Of a DNA stretch of 64,000 nucleotides, positions 25,267 through 33,882 are shown piece after piece. The stretch is from Magnimaribacter mokuoloeensis. Lineage in GTDB: Bacteria > Pseudomonadota > Gammaproteobacteria > Magnimaribacterales > Magnimaribacteraceae. Below the pieces are notes generated by a model. That model was not told where the DNA came from and made no database searches. It saw nothing but the letters and a program-made list of their open reading frames with translations. The stretch covers positions 1,240,001 to 1,304,000 of the forward strand of contig CP151794.1 in the NCBI GenBank assembly GCA_041860225.1. The letters are read 5' to 3'. Within the stretch, counting starts at the first letter, position 1, and each line of letters opens with the position of its first letter. The position numbers and the translations under genes were made by a program.

Positions 25267-25980
25267 TTGAAAGAAACTCATTCAATTCAAACTGACAGAG
25301 GTTCTTTAAAGTTTAGAATAGATTCGCCTGGATCTGTACCTCAAGACCCCAACTCAGAAAGAAGTGAACCTGAAACCTTTGAATGGATAAGAGAATATCT
25401 GAAGGAAGGGCAAACTTTATGGGATGTAGGTGCAAATATTGGAGTATTCAGCATTTATGCTGCAATTGAAAAGAAAAATAACGTTCTGTCACTAGAGCCA
25501 TCCGCTGAATCTTATGCCACTCTTAATGCAAATATAAGGCTCAATGGTCTGGATGAACATATACATGCACTTTGCTTCGCGGGCAGCGAAGAAACCCAGC
25601 TTCTGGACTTATACATGAAAGATACTAGTGCAGGAGCCTCACATAATAGCATCGGCTCAAGCTCTAATCAGTTTGGGGAGTTTGAGGTAAATGGTTATCA
25701 ATCAGTGATAGCCATTAAGCTTGATGAGTTGAATGATATGAATGGAGTTCCCTCACCTAATCACATAAAACTTGATGTAGATGGAAAAGAACTTGAGATA
25801 CTTAAAGGAGGAGCAAAAGTACTCTCCAGTGTTGAAAGTGTTCATGTGGAAATAGAGGGAAAAAATCTAATAGAAAATCTAGAAGAGATTGAAGGGATTA
25901 TGTCGTTTGCAGGACTTGAAGAAGAGGAGAGTTGGAGAGATAAAGGGTCTGGAAGAAATAGGCTATATCTAAGGAAATAA
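25267..25980 (+). CDS. FkbM-family methyltransferase
   Basis: Rossmann-fold SAM methyltransferase: LWDVGANIGVFSIYAA (SAM-binding motif I), LSLEPSAESYATLNANI, and the family-typical HIKLDVDGKELEILKGG plus VHVEIEGKN. FkbM enzymes O-methylate sugars or other small molecules; substrate unknown. The given start is TTG 25267 with weak support. The frame stays open upstream to 25147 and reads as plausible protein (TRSNIIKGLSTLFTLGAHKR), with an AAGGAA ribosome site at about 25150 before ATT 25162, but no ATG or GTG. The true start is probably upstream at a rare codon. It sits between engB and polA, where it is not usual. Confidence 0.82.
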   Translation: MKETHSIQTDRGSLKFRIDSPGSVPQDPNSERSEPETFEWIREYLKEGQTLWDVGANIGVFSIYAAIEKKNNVLSLEPSAESYATLNANIRLNGLDEHIHALCFAGSEETQLLDLYMKDTSAGASHNSIGSSSNQFGEFEVNGYQSVIAIKLDELNDMNGVPSPNHIKLDVDGKELEILKGGAKVLSSVESVHVEIEGKNLIENLEEIEGIMSFAGLEEEESWRDKGSGRNRLYLRK

Positions 25981-25986
25981 AACTTA

Positions 25987-28671
25987 ATGAGTGAAGAAAA
26001 AGACCCCATAATCCTAGTTGACGGCTCCTCATATCTATATCGGGCCTATCATGCCTTACCTCCACTAACGAATAGCAAAAATCAACCAACAGGAGCTATT
26101 AAAGGCGTTATAAGTATGATCAAAAAGATTCTTATTGATCATCCAGAAAGCCCTTTAGCAGTAGTTTTTGATGCCAAAGGTAAAACTTTTAGGCATGACA
26201 TGTATTCTGAATATAAAGCCAATAGGCCTCCCATGCCTGAAGATTTGGTTCAACAGATTGAACCAATTCATCAAATTATTTCTTTAATGGGGATTAAATT
26301 AATCATGATTCCCGGTGTGGAGGCTGATGACGTAATTGGAACATTGGCAGAGCAGGCAAGACAAAAGAAATTGAATGCAGTCATTTCTACCGGTGACAAA
26401 GATATGACTCAGCTCGTTTGTGAGAACGTGAGTGTTGTAAACACCATGTCAGGAGAGCTACTTGATGAAAGCGGAGTTTTAAAAAAATTTGGAGTAGGAC
26501 CTGAATTAATAACAGATTATCTGGCGTTAATAGGTGATAAATCTGATAACGTTCCAGGAGTAGACAAAGTCGGCCCTAAGACAGCAGTAAAGTGGCTCAA
26601 TGAATATAGTGACATAGAGGGAGTAAAGGAGAACTCTGAATCTATAGGAGGAAAGGTTGGTGAAAACTTAAGGTCTTCCATAGAAATGCTTGATCTGGCT
26701 CATGAGTTAGTAAAAATAAAGACAGACGTTGAACTTGAGTTGGGTATAGAAGATTTAGCAAGATCAGAACCAGATACAGAGAAACTCACTGAAATATACA
26801 AAGAATTAGAATTTAATGCTTGGCTACAGGAAGCTCCTGAGAAGAAAACAATCCCGACAAAGGTCAATTCATCTTACATTTGTATTTCTTCACAGGATTT
26901 ATTAGAGAAAGTCATCAAAAATGCATCAAAAGCAAAGACTATTGCTATAGACACCGAAACAACAGGTTTAGATTATATGGATACTGACTTAGTAGGTATC
27001 TCATTAAGCTATAAACCGGGAGAGGCATATTACATTCCTATTAATCATCACGATGATACAGTTAATCAACTCAAGCTGAATGTAGTTTTAGATGCTTTGA
27101 AACCTGTTCTTGAAAGCTCAAAAAACAAAATAATTGGACAAAATATAAAGTTCGATAGGAATGTGCTAGCAAAATATGGAATAAATATTTCATCTATTAA
27201 AAATGACACTATGATGATGAGTTACGTGCTTGATGCTTCTGCAACAAGACATAGCTTGGACGCTCTATCTTCTTATTATTTAAACTACAAAACTTCGACT
27301 TTTGAAGATGTTGCAGGAAAGGGAGTCAAACAAGTTACTTTTGATCAAGTGCCTATTGAAGAGGCCACGAACTATGCTGCTGAGGATGCCGACATTACCT
27401 TAAGACTCTATGAAGAACTAAATCCAAAGCTAGAAAGTGTAGCGTCTCTAAAAAAACTGAATGATGAAATAGAGATACCATTGATAGAAGTTCTGTCAGA
27501 AATGGAACAAAACGGCGCTATATTGAATTCTAAAATTCTGAGCTCTCAATCAAAAGATCTAGAGAACCGTATTAAGAAATTAGAAAAAAAGGCTTATGCA
27601 ATTGCAGGAGAAGAATTTAATTTAGGCTCTACTAAACAGTTGAGAGAAATATTTTTTGACAAATTAAATTATAGAGTTATTAAAAAGACTCCGGGAGGTC
27701 AACCTTCCACTGATGAGAAAGTGCTTGTCGAGCTTGCAGAGGAATATGAATTGCCTGGAGTATTACTTGAGCACAGGACATTAAGCAAACTCAAGTCAAC
27801 TTATACAGATAAATTACCAGGTCAGATTTCTGAAACTACAGGAAAAGTACATACATCTTTTCATCAGGCTGTAACAACTACTGGAAGATTATCTTCTTCA
27901 GATCCCAACCTTCAAAATATTCCAATAAGAACAGAAGATGGGAGAAGAATCAGACAGGCATTTGAGCCTTCAAAAGGACATAGGTTTATTTCAGCAGATT
28001 ACTCTCAAATAGAACTACGTATTATGGCTCATATTTCAAAGGATGTTGGACTGCTACAGGCATTCCAAGAGGGGGAAGATGTTCATAGCAAGACAGCCAG
28101 TGAAGTATTTGATGTTGCTATAGAGGAGGTAACAGCAGATCTTAGAAGAAATGCCAAAGCAATTAATTTTGGACTTATTTACGGAATTTCAGCTTTTGGT
28201 CTTGGTAAGCAGCTTGGTATCTCTAGAAATCTAGCTGCAGAATATATGGCTATGTACTTTGAAAAGTATCCAGGAGTTAAAAAATACATGGAGTCTACTA
28301 AAGACTTTGCTAGTCAGAATGGATACGTTGAAACTTTATTTGGAAGAAGACTCTATTTAAGAGATATCAATGCTAGTAATGCCATAAGAAGACAAGCTTC
28401 TGAGAGAGCTGCAATAAATGCACCGGTGCAAGGAACTGCTGCAGATATAATGAAAATTGCGATGATTAAAACGCATCAGGCAATTAAGGCAGAAAATGTT
28501 AAAGCTAAACTCATTCTTCAGGTCCATGATGAACTGATCCTAGACACGCCTAAAAAGGAGATAGATAGTGTTATCAACTTGTTAACTGATTCTATGATGG
28601 GTGCGGCAAATTTGGATGTTCCTTTAGAAATTGATGTAGGAGTTGGAGATAATTGGGATCAAGCACACTAA
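25987..28671 (+). CDS. polA: DNA polymerase I
   Basis: 894 residues, repair and Okazaki-fragment polymerase. All three domains look active: 5'-3' exonuclease (LVDGSSYLYRAYHALP, GVEADDVIGTLA, STGDKDMTQL, GDKSDNVPGV), 3'-5' proofreading with the DxE motif in AIDTETTGLDYM, and polymerase motifs A (SADYSQIELRIMAHIS), B (RRNAKAINFGLIYGISAFG) and C (LQVHDELILDTP). Starts 6 nt after the FkbM gene. Its TAA overlaps the dsbB ATG (TAATG), so the two are coupled. Confidence 0.98.
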   Translation: MSEEKDPIILVDGSSYLYRAYHALPPLTNSKNQPTGAIKGVISMIKKILIDHPESPLAVVFDAKGKTFRHDMYSEYKANRPPMPEDLVQQIEPIHQIISLMGIKLIMIPGVEADDVIGTLAEQARQKKLNAVISTGDKDMTQLVCENVSVVNTMSGELLDESGVLKKFGVGPELITDYLALIGDKSDNVPGVDKVGPKTAVKWLNEYSDIEGVKENSESIGGKVGENLRSSIEMLDLAHELVKIKTDVELELGIEDLARSEPDTEKLTEIYKELEFNAWLQEAPEKKTIPTKVNSSYICISSQDLLEKVIKNASKAKTIAIDTETTGLDYMDTDLVGISLSYKPGEAYYIPINHHDDTVNQLKLNVVLDALKPVLESSKNKIIGQNIKFDRNVLAKYGINISSIKNDTMMMSYVLDASATRHSLDALSSYYLNYKTSTFEDVAGKGVKQVTFDQVPIEEATNYAAEDADITLRLYEELNPKLESVASLKKLNDEIEIPLIEVLSEMEQNGAILNSKILSSQSKDLENRIKKLEKKAYAIAGEEFNLGSTKQLREIFFDKLNYRVIKKTPGGQPSTDEKVLVELAEEYELPGVLLEHRTLSKLKSTYTDKLPGQISETTGKVHTSFHQAVTTTGRLSSSDPNLQNIPIRTEDGRRIRQAFEPSKGHRFISADYSQIELRIMAHISKDVGLLQAFQEGEDVHSKTASEVFDVAIEEVTADLRRNAKAINFGLIYGISAFGLGKQLGISRNLAAEYMAMYFEKYPGVKKYMESTKDFASQNGYVETLFGRRLYLRDINASNAIRRQASERAAINAPVQGTAADIMKIAMIKTHQAIKAENVKAKLILQVHDELILDTPKKEIDSVINLLTDSMMGAANLDVPLEIDVGVGDNWDQAH

Positions 28672-29189
28672 TGGAATTAATAATCAAAGATCCTAGGAGA
28701 ACTTTCTTAGTTTTCTTACTGGCCTCAATAGGCATGATAGCAGTAGCTCTCTTTATGGAGCATTTTCTTGAACTCAAACCTTGCATCCTTTGTTATATGC
28801 AAAGAGGGGCTGTAATAGTAACTGGGATCCTGGCTGCTATAGGATTCTTGATAAATCCCCGCAAGTTATTGAACTATAAAATTTTTATTTCAATAATCTT
28901 TCTAAGTATTGTTGTAGGAATGCTTCTTGCATCTAGACAATTATATTTACAAAGCTTGCCAGCAGAATTAGTACCAAGTTGTGCTCCAGATATTGATTAC
29001 CTGATTTCTACACTACCTTTCTTAGAAGTAATGGTCCTTGCTTTTACTGGAGATGGCAATTGTGCAGAGGTTTTATGGACCTTTTTGGGCATTAGTATTC
29101 CTGGTTGGGTGTTCATATCTCTATGTATCTTGATGATTTATTGTCTTGTCATTTTCAAGAATGTAAATGAAATTCATTCTCATAAATAA
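28671..29189 (+). CDS. dsbB: DsbB disulfide bond formation protein
   Basis: 172 residues from ATG 28671, inner-membrane quinone reductase that reoxidises DsbA. Four membrane spans. First periplasmic cysteine pair in LKPCILCYMQRG (Cys38/Cys41), second pair Cys104 and Cys131 (VPSCAPD...GDGNCAEV), matching the E. coli layout. The start overlaps the polA stop; an in-frame ATG at 28653 lies inside polA and lacks family support. Its partner dsbA is 5 kb away on the other side of engB-polA. Confidence 0.94.
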   Translation: MELIIKDPRRTFLVFLLASIGMIAVALFMEHFLELKPCILCYMQRGAVIVTGILAAIGFLINPRKLLNYKIFISIIFLSIVVGMLLASRQLYLQSLPAELVPSCAPDIDYLISTLPFLEVMVLAFTGDGNCAEVLWTFLGISIPGWVFISLCILMIYCLVIFKNVNEIHSHK

Positions 29190-29200
29190 AATTAAATCTA

Positions 29201-29206
29201 TATAAT
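29201..29206 (+). promoter_or_regulatory. -10 box for pckA
   Basis: TATAAT with ATG of pckA 28 nt downstream of its last base and an AAGGA ribosome site between them (about 29221-29225). No clear -35 hexamer. Confidence 0.5.
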
Positions 29207-29233
29207 ACTCGGCAGTTTAAAAAGGATTCTTGA

Positions 29234-30763
29234 ATGCCGTCTATTTTCGAAAATTTATCTGTAGAAGAACTTATCGACCAAGCCCTAGAAAGAGGCGAAG
29301 GTGAGCTTGCTTCTAATGGAGCCTTGTTGGTAAAAACTGGAAAGAGAACTGGTAGAAGCCCTCTTGATAGATTTATTGTAAATGATGAATCTACAAAGGA
29401 CTCTGTAGATTGGGGTGAAGTAAATAAACCATTTGATAGCGAGGCCTTCAATGCCCTTTGGCAACGGGTTAATGAGTATATGGACGGAAGAGATACTTTT
29501 GTCTCATCTCTTCATGTTGGTGAGCACTCTGAATACTATGTTCCAGTAAAGATTAGAACTGAATGGGCTTGGCATAACCTTTTTGGCAAACAAATGTTTA
29601 TAAGACCTAAAAATTTTAATCCAGCAGGCAAAGAACATTGGGAGATAATGAGCGCACCTCAATTCGTTTGTGAGCCTGAAAGAGATTCAACTAACAGCGA
29701 TGGCGTTGTTTTGCTTGATTTTACAAGAAAGAAGGTGCTTCTAGCAGGTATGCCTTATGCAGGAGAAATGAAGAAGTCTATGTTTGCTGTTCAAAACTTC
29801 TTACTACCTGAAAGAGATGTACTGCCCATGCACTGTGCTTCTAACATAGGATCAAATGGAGAGGTTTGTCTGTTCTTTGGACTTTCAGGAACAGGTAAAA
29901 CAACTTTATCTGCTGATCCAGCAAGAAATCTTATCGGAGATGATGAGCATGGTTGGGGCCCTGGAACCGTATTCAACTTCGAGGGAGGTTGCTATGCTAA
30001 ATGTATCGACCTAACCCAAAAGAATGAACCGGTTATTTGGGATGCCATTAAAAAAGGTAGTGTGATGGAAAATGTAGTAATTGATCCAGAAACAAAGAAT
30101 CCAGACTACTCAGATTCTTCTCTAACAGAGAATACACGTGTTGTTTACCCAAGAGAGCACATAGAGAAAAGAGCTCATGAGAATGCAGGCGGCGAGCCTA
30201 ATGCAGTAATATTTCTCACATGTGACCTTTCTGGAGTTATACCTCCTGTCTCTATCCTAAGCAAAGAAGCGGCTGCTTATCACTTTTTGAGCGGTTATAC
30301 CGCCGCTATAGGTTCTACTGAAGTTGGTTCTACTGAAGCTTTCAAAACTACTTTTTCAACTTGTTATGGGGCTCCTTTTTTCCCTAGAGCAGCTGGAGTC
30401 TATGCTGATCTGCTTATGAAAAGAATAGAAGAATTTGATAGTAAAGTTTATCTTGTAAACACTGGTTGGACGGGCGGGCCTTATGGTGTTGGAAAGAGAT
30501 TTGATATACCCGTTACTAGATCAATAATATCTGCCATTCAGTCAGGAGCTTTAAATGATATCGAGACTGAAACCATAGAGGGAATGAACCTTGATGTGCC
30601 ACTAAATGTAGAAGGTGTAGATAGCAATCTGCTCAATCCAATTAAAAATTGGTCTGATCCTTCTTCTTATGCAGAGTATGAAAATAAACTAGTTACTCAA
30701 TTTAAGGATAACTTTAAGAAGTTTGATGTATCGCAATCTATTGTTGAGGCCGGACCAAGGTAA
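29234..30763 (+). CDS. pckA: Phosphoenolpyruvate carboxykinase (ATP)
   Basis: 509 residues, first committed step of gluconeogenesis: oxaloacetate plus ATP to phosphoenolpyruvate. Visible: VKTGKRTGRSPLDRFIV (substrate Arg), GMPYAGEMKKSMF with metal lysine, kinase P-loop GLSGTGKTTLSADP (residues 216-223), metal-binding LIGDDEHGW, and NTGWTGGPYGVGKRF. Starts at ATG after an AAGGA site, under its own -10. Followed 5 nt later by gshA, an unusual partner. Confidence 0.97.
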   Translation: MPSIFENLSVEELIDQALERGEGELASNGALLVKTGKRTGRSPLDRFIVNDESTKDSVDWGEVNKPFDSEAFNALWQRVNEYMDGRDTFVSSLHVGEHSEYYVPVKIRTEWAWHNLFGKQMFIRPKNFNPAGKEHWEIMSAPQFVCEPERDSTNSDGVVLLDFTRKKVLLAGMPYAGEMKKSMFAVQNFLLPERDVLPMHCASNIGSNGEVCLFFGLSGTGKTTLSADPARNLIGDDEHGWGPGTVFNFEGGCYAKCIDLTQKNEPVIWDAIKKGSVMENVVIDPETKNPDYSDSSLTENTRVVYPREHIEKRAHENAGGEPNAVIFLTCDLSGVIPPVSILSKEAAAYHFLSGYTAAIGSTEVGSTEAFKTTFSTCYGAPFFPRAAGVYADLLMKRIEEFDSKVYLVNTGWTGGPYGVGKRFDIPVTRSIISAIQSGALNDIETETIEGMNLDVPLNVEGVDSNLLNPIKNWSDPSSYAEYENKLVTQFKDNFKKFDVSQSIVEAGPR

Positions 30764-30768
30764 AAGCA

Positions 30769-32325
30769 ATGATTAGGTTTTCTTTAGATGACGTAAAGAA
30801 ATCAAAAGCAACTTCAGAACTTAACTTCATAAATAGAGGTATCGAGAAAGAAAGCTTAAGGGTCGACTCTGCTGGGAAAATATCTCAAAAACCTCACCCC
30901 AAAGGTCTAGGTTCCGCTCTAACAAATCCATACATAACAACTGATTTCTCTGAAGCATTGGTTGAGTTAGTTACACCTACCTTCAACAGTGCCGAGGAAT
31001 GTCTTAAGTTCTTAAGCGATCTCCACGTCTTTGTGAATCAGAACCTAGAGGATGAATCACTTTGGCCGTTAAGTATGCCTTGTTCAATCGATTCTGAAGA
31101 AGAAATACCTATTGGAAATTATGGGCTATCTAATCAGGGTATGATGAAAACAATTTATAGAAGAGGCCTTTCAAATAGATATGGCAGTATGATGCAAGCA
31201 ATAGCGGGTATTCACTATAACTTTTCTTTCTCTGATAATTTCTTAAAAATCCTTGCTGATTCCAACTCTCACAACCTCAAGGAATTAAAAAATGAAGTTT
31301 ATCTCGGTATAGCTAGAAACTTTCGTCGCTATGGATGGCTTTATCTTTTGCTTTATGGTTCTTCTCCAGTAATAAGCAAATCTTTCGCCGCCAATAGATC
31401 TCATGATCTGGACAAGCTAAATTCTGATGACCTATACAAGGCGAATGCAACTTCATTAAGAATGGGAGATCTGGGATACATTAGCAATGCACAGGATAAT
31501 CTCAATATTTCATATAACTCATTAAAAGATTACAGCTCAGACTTGAAGAATGCCCTCAAAACAACCTATCAAGAATACAAAGAGCTCGGTGAATTTAAAG
31601 ACGGCGAGAGGATTCAATTGAATGACTCCATTATTCAAATAGAAAATGAGTATTACAGTACTATCAGGCCAAAAAGGGTATGTCCAAGCGGGGAAAGACC
31701 AATCAATGTGCTCAATGATCAAGGTATTGATTACCTTGAAGTAAGATGTATAGACCTAAATCCTAATTCATTTGTAGGCATATCAAGGGAGCAAGTTTAC
31801 TTCCTTGATTTGTTGATTTTATATTGCTTCTTCACAGAAAGTCCTGAAATACTTGAAGACGAATCCAAAGAGTTATTTAAAAATCATAAAACCATAGTTA
31901 ATGATGGAAGAGACCCTAGCGCCAAAATCAAAACTTTGAATGGAGATGTTTTAGTCAAGGAAGAGGCTATGAGGATTTTAGATGGAATGAGCGAAGTTGC
32001 GACATTTATGGACGAAGAAGTCTTCAAAGAAGGGAATATCTGGTCAGAAACTGTAGGGAATCAGAAAAAAATCATAGAAAATTATGATTTATCTCTTAGT
32101 GGATCTCTGTTGGAAGAAGTTAATAAAAGTGGCATTACCTTTCAGGAATACGGCTTGGGTATTTCTCTTACTCATAAAAAACAAATGAATGATCTCGAAA
32201 CAGATAACGATAATGAGTTTAGAAACAAGGCTTCGGAATCTCTAAAAAGTGCAAAAAAATTAGAAGAAGAGCATCAAATTAGTTTTGAAAACTACCTAGA
32301 GGAATTTTTAAATAAGATTTCTTGA
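30769..32325 (+). CDS. gshA: Glutamate-cysteine ligase
   Basis: 518 residues, the same length as E. coli GshA (family I). First step of glutathione synthesis. Visible: FINRGIEKESLRVDSAGKIS (ATP/Glu binding), TTDFSEALVELVTPTF, QAIAGIHYNFSFSD, YLEVRCIDLNPNSFVGI. Starts 5 nt after pckA and ends without a terminator I can see; the 54-nt gap to the next gene is AT-rich with an AAGGA ribosome site. Confidence 0.96.
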   Translation: MIRFSLDDVKKSKATSELNFINRGIEKESLRVDSAGKISQKPHPKGLGSALTNPYITTDFSEALVELVTPTFNSAEECLKFLSDLHVFVNQNLEDESLWPLSMPCSIDSEEEIPIGNYGLSNQGMMKTIYRRGLSNRYGSMMQAIAGIHYNFSFSDNFLKILADSNSHNLKELKNEVYLGIARNFRRYGWLYLLLYGSSPVISKSFAANRSHDLDKLNSDDLYKANATSLRMGDLGYISNAQDNLNISYNSLKDYSSDLKNALKTTYQEYKELGEFKDGERIQLNDSIIQIENEYYSTIRPKRVCPSGERPINVLNDQGIDYLEVRCIDLNPNSFVGISREQVYFLDLLILYCFFTESPEILEDESKELFKNHKTIVNDGRDPSAKIKTLNGDVLVKEEAMRILDGMSEVATFMDEEVFKEGNIWSETVGNQKKIIENYDLSLSGSLLEEVNKSGITFQEYGLGISLTHKKQMNDLETDNDNEFRNKASESLKSAKKLEEEHQISFENYLEEFLNKIS

Positions 32326-32379
32326 CGTTTTATTTTTTATCGTTAATTTAACCCTTAAATATTAAATAAGGATCGTTTT

Positions 32380-33372
32380 ATGAAAGCATTTCTCTGTAAA
32401 GAATTTGGACCAGTTGACTCTCACATAGTAGAGGAAATAGAAGATCCAGTAGCAGGTCCGGGCCAGGTTGTTGTTGATATTAAAGCTACAGGTATAAGTT
32501 TTCCTGATGTGCTAATAGTTCAGGGACTATATCAATTCAAACCACCTTTTCCCTTCAGTCCAGGTAGCGAAATTTCAGGCGTTGTTTCCTCGGTAGGTGA
32601 AGGTGTCACAATGCACAAAGTAGGTGACAGAGTTATGGGCAGTATCGGTTCTGGAGGATTACGGGAGAAAGGGGTCTATCTTGAAAAACAATTAATGCCC
32701 TTACCTGAGTCTATGGACTTCAATACTGCAGCAGGCTTTCCCCTAAACTATGGAACAACTTACCATGCCTTTAAGCAAAGAGGAGAACTCAAAGAAGGTC
32801 AATCGGTACTAGTGTTAGGTGCTGGTGGAGGACTTGGCATCACGGCCATTCATATAGCAAAAGCAATGGGGGCCAGGGTTATAGCTGCAGCCTCATCACA
32901 GGAAAAGATAGATCTTTGTGTAAAAGAAGGCGCAGATGAAGGAATAATTTACGAAAGAGACATGGACAGAGATCTTCAAAAAAAGTTTTCTGATGAAATA
33001 AAAGAATTGACTGGTGGTGGCGTAGATATGATTTACGATCTTGTAGGTGGAGACTATGCCGAACCCGCTTTAAGGGCTATTGCTCGACATGGCAAATATC
33101 TAGTCATAGGTTTCACTGCCGGAATACCTAAAATGCCTTTAAATTTAACCCTTCTTAAAGAATGCCAAATAGTAGGCGTTTTTTGGGGTCAATTTGCAGC
33201 TATAGATCACGCAGAAAATGCACAAAACTTCAAAGAACTCTTTGAGCTTCATGCTGAAGGTAAAATTAAGCCCTTTGTCACTGAAACTTACAGTCTTGAA
33301 GAGTCGGCTAAAGCAATTAAAACCTTAGAAGACAGGAAAGTCTTAGGAAAAGTTGTAGTAAATATGGAATAA
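32380..33372 (+). CDS. NADPH:quinone oxidoreductase-like MDR protein
   Basis: 330 residues, medium-chain dehydrogenase/reductase without the catalytic zinc cysteines, so of the quinone oxidoreductase type. N-terminal GroES-like part (GISFPDVLIVQGLYQFKPPF, PGSEISGVVSSVGEGV), Rossmann motif GAGGGLGITAIHIAKAMGA, and VDMIYDLVGGDYAEPALRA. Probably reduces quinones or enones with NADPH; substrate unknown. Confidence 0.88.
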   Translation: MKAFLCKEFGPVDSHIVEEIEDPVAGPGQVVVDIKATGISFPDVLIVQGLYQFKPPFPFSPGSEISGVVSSVGEGVTMHKVGDRVMGSIGSGGLREKGVYLEKQLMPLPESMDFNTAAGFPLNYGTTYHAFKQRGELKEGQSVLVLGAGGGLGITAIHIAKAMGARVIAAASSQEKIDLCVKEGADEGIIYERDMDRDLQKKFSDEIKELTGGGVDMIYDLVGGDYAEPALRAIARHGKYLVIGFTAGIPKMPLNLTLLKECQIVGVFWGQFAAIDHAENAQNFKELFELHAEGKIKPFVTETYSLEESAKAIKTLEDRKVLGKVVVNME

Positions 33373-33376
33373 GAAT

Positions 33377-33835
33377 ATGACGAGAAGAATGATTAAAAGA
33401 GTAATTCTTCTCAAATTTATTCTTATAACTTTCAAGCTACATGCTGTAGATGACAAGGAAGACTTTGTTTATGATCTTTCTTTGGCAACACAAGGTATTT
33501 CTGTTTCTCAATTTAATACTGGGGTGAATTATTCTTTGGGGCGTGGAATTGAAAAGGATTTTGAAAAGGCAGTTTATTGGTACCAAAGAGCCCATGAACA
33601 AGGTCACTCGAAAGCGCCTTTTAATATAGCACTAATCTATGCCGATGGGATAAACCTAGACCCAGATCCAGAACTTGCACTAGATTATCTTCTTATAGCT
33701 GAAGAAAGGAATAATAAGGCTGCAAAACGATTCCTCAATAAACTCAGAGAACAAGAAAATCTAAAACTAGAAGAGGCCTTAATAAAGTTCTGTTGCCCTG
33801 ATCCTTTAAGTCATTCAATGATCTCAAAAAATTAA
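33377..33835 (+). CDS. Secreted Sel1-repeat protein
   Basis: 152 residues. Probable signal peptide (MIKRVILLKFILITFKLHA), then two Sel1-like TPR units: FNTGVNYSLGRGIEKDFEKA with YWYQRAHEQGHSKA, and FNIALIYADGINLDPDPELA with LDYLLIAEERNNKAA. Likely a periplasmic scaffold; no known partner. ATG 33377 is used; ATG 33389 would give a tidier signal peptide. It begins 4 nt after the quinone oxidoreductase gene. Confidence 0.75.
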   Translation: MTRRMIKRVILLKFILITFKLHAVDDKEDFVYDLSLATQGISVSQFNTGVNYSLGRGIEKDFEKAVYWYQRAHEQGHSKAPFNIALIYADGINLDPDPELALDYLLIAEERNNKAAKRFLNKLREQENLKLEEALIKFCCPDPLSHSMISKN

Positions 33836-33857
33836 TAGAAGATTTTAAATAAAAGCT

Positions 33858-33863
33858 TATAAT
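33858..33863 (+). promoter_or_regulatory. -10 box for typA
   Basis: TATAAT followed by CGCGGC. The typA ATG lies 20 nt downstream of its last base with no Shine-Dalgarno in between, so the leader is very short. No good -35. Confidence 0.5.
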
Positions 33864-33882
33864 CGCGGCTTTCTTAAAATCC

